From: Chloroflexota bacterium
Lineage (GTDB): Bacteria > Chloroflexota > Anaerolineae > Aggregatilineales > Phototrophicaceae
Direction of reading: 5' to 3'
Length of the DNA stretch: 7,261 nt
Assembly: GCA_023430545.1 (NCBI GenBank)
Contig: JAEZAF010000118.1
Location: forward strand, 1 to 7,261
Shown: one piece after another, positions 6,119 to 7,261 of the stretch
How positions within the stretch are numbered: the stretch's first letter is position 1
How the letters are laid out: each line of letters begins with the position of its first letter
Notes under the pieces: generated by a model
What the model saw: only the letters and a program-made list of their open reading frames with translations
What the model was told of the DNA's origin: nothing
The model's database searches: none
Translations under genes and position numbers: made by a program

Positions 6119-7261
6119 TTTTATGCCTGACTTCAATTGTTCAATGATGCCCACGCAGCGGCAATCGGCGTGGTCGGCGTTTCTGCTGATTTTCGTGCTG
6201 CTGTCGGCCATCGTTCCGACATCCAGCGCTGCCGCCGCAGACTCGCACCGGCAGGACATCCCTGCATCCTACGAGATGACGGCTGAAAACGATCACTTTC
6301 AGCTCTACATCGATTCCACGACGCTGGCCTTCAAGTTACTGGATAAACGCAGCGACTATCTGTGGCATTCCGGCCTCGATGAGGTCTTGGAAGGCGATCG
6401 GCTCAATACGACATGGACAGCCTTTGCCCAAAGCGGCCTCAGCATCGAGTATCTGGACAGGCAGGGCGTCAACAAGCGTGTCTCCATCACCAATACTGAG
6501 CATACGATGGAAACCGGCCCGGTCGAGAACGGCCTCTCCGCAAAAGTGATGTTTGCTGAATACGGGATCACCGTCGAGATCATCGTCCAGCTTGAAGCCG
6601 ACGGCGTCCGGGTCGAAATCCCGTTTGCTTCGATCCGTGAAGACAATCCGAGCTTCCGTCTGGGGCGGGTCTATCCCTACCCGTTTCTGGGGGCGGTACG
6701 CGGCAGCAGCATTCCGGGTTACATGTTCCTCCCGGATGGAACCGGCAGCCTTGTCCCGTTCGGGGATGCAACCAAAGCCAATAACATGGTCTACGGACGC
6801 TACTACGGACCGGATCTGGGGATGATCGCCGTCCAGCCGTATGATCCTTACGTGATTAACCCGATGCCGATTTCCTTCCCGGTATACGGCATGGTCCATG
6901 GCGAAAAAGAGAATGCGTTCCTCTCGGTAGTCGAAAAAGGGGCGGCGTACGGCGAGGTCCAGACGCATCCAGCGGGCATCATCACCAATTTCAACTTCCT
7001 CTATAACACCTTCGTCTATAACGAGACTTACTTCCAGGCCACCAACCGATCCGGCGCAGGCGTCAGCACCATCCAGCGCCAGCCGAATGTCTTCGATGCT
7101 GTGATCCATTTCCGCTTCCTCTCCGGCGATGCGGCGGATTACGTCGGGATGGCGCACAGTTATCAGCAGTATCTGCTGGAGAGAGGTCTCTTATCCCAGA
7201 CAGACTTCCTGAACCCGAATATCGGCATCCGGCTCGAATTTCTGGGTGGAGACAAGGAACC
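6111..7261 (+). CDS. Secreted DUF5696-family protein (3' partial)
   Basis: The frame runs open to the end of the window, giving 383 residues; the family is usually near twice that, so the C-terminal half is missing. The start is taken as GTG 6111 from the ribosome binding site, overlapping the upstream gene by eight bases. ATG 6123, 6144 or 6147 are alternatives, and a start at 6144 would give a more ordinary short signal-peptide n-region. In either case a hydrophobic core (about 20-35) and a run of alanines (40-43) mark a signal peptide with likely cleavage before D44. The mature part is beta-rich. It carries marks I associate with DUF5696: GYMFLPDGTGSLVPF (203-217), VYGRYYG (227-233), PVYGMVHGEKENAFLSVVEK (257-276) and a NFLYNTFVYNETYF stretch. 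No catalytic residues can be named. The domain is uncharacterised; a glycan-related role is inferred from the transporter neighbours. Family assignment is from memory of motifs and is fairly but not fully sure. Confidence 0.82.
   Translation, partial: MPDFMPDFNCSMMPTQRQSAWSAFLLIFVLLSAIVPTSSAAAADSHRQDIPASYEMTAENDHFQLYIDSTTLAFKLLDKRSDYLWHSGLDEVLEGDRLNTTWTAFAQSGLSIEYLDRQGVNKRVSITNTEHTMETGPVENGLSAKVMFAEYGITVEIIVQLEADGVRVEIPFASIREDNPSFRLGRVYPYPFLGAVRGSSIPGYMFLPDGTGSLVPFGDATKANNMVYGRYYGPDLGMIAVQPYDPYVINPMPISFPVYGMVHGEKENAFLSVVEKGAAYGEVQTHPAGIITNFNFLYNTFVYNETYFQATNRSGAGVSTIQRQPNVFDAVIHFRFLSGDAADYVGMAHSYQQYLLERGLLSQTDFLNPNIGIRLEFLGGDKE

Noticed and set aside
6336..7157. 273-residue open frame on the minus strand
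   Set aside because: It lies wholly opposite the DUF5696 gene, which has a signal peptide, ribosome binding site and family motifs. The minus-strand product is rich in Asp, Arg, His and Val with no recognisable domain, as expected from the antisense of a gene with G/C-ending codons.

Overview
The window is one stretch of a single plus-strand operon with almost no non-coding DNA. It holds five genes, the first cut off at its 5' end and the last at its 3' end. In order they are: (1) a large carbohydrate-type extracellular solute-binding protein, (2) a MalF-type ABC permease, (3) a MalG-type ABC permease, (4) a secreted NHL-propeller/TPR protein fused to a multi-pass YIP1-like membrane domain, and (5) a secreted protein with the features of the DUF5696 family.

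The genes are packed tightly. Gene 2 most likely starts 74 bases inside gene 1. Genes 2 and 3 are 16 bases apart. Genes 3 and 4 share an ATGA overlap. Gene 5 probably starts at a GTG that overlaps gene 4 by 8 bases and follows a near-perfect AGGAGGT ribosome binding site. I see no promoter, terminator, RNA gene, mobile element, repeat array or CRISPR. No gap between genes is longer than about 16 bases, so any promoter lies upstream of the window and any terminator downstream.

How the parts could work together (inference): the binding protein captures a glycan or oligosaccharide at the cell surface and passes it to the two permeases. Both permeases carry an intact EAA loop for docking an ATPase, but no ATPase gene is visible. 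It may lie outside the window or be a shared MsmX-type ATPase. The last two genes are not standard ABC importer parts. One places a propeller and TPR helices outside the membrane, and the other is a secreted protein of unknown function. From memory of family annotations, this gene order (large binding protein, two permeases, YIP1 protein, DUF5696 protein) recurs in Paenibacillus-like Firmicutes and some Chloroflexota. It looks like a conserved but uncharacterised surface glycan system.

Organism: a bacterium of moderately high GC (by eye 55-60%), with codons mostly ending in G or C. Signal peptides feeding an extracellular space, and a binding-protein layout typical of Gram-positive or monoderm-like bacteria, suggest Chloroflexota (Anaerolineae-like) or Paenibacillaceae. 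I cannot decide between them from this window, and the lean to Chloroflexota is weak.
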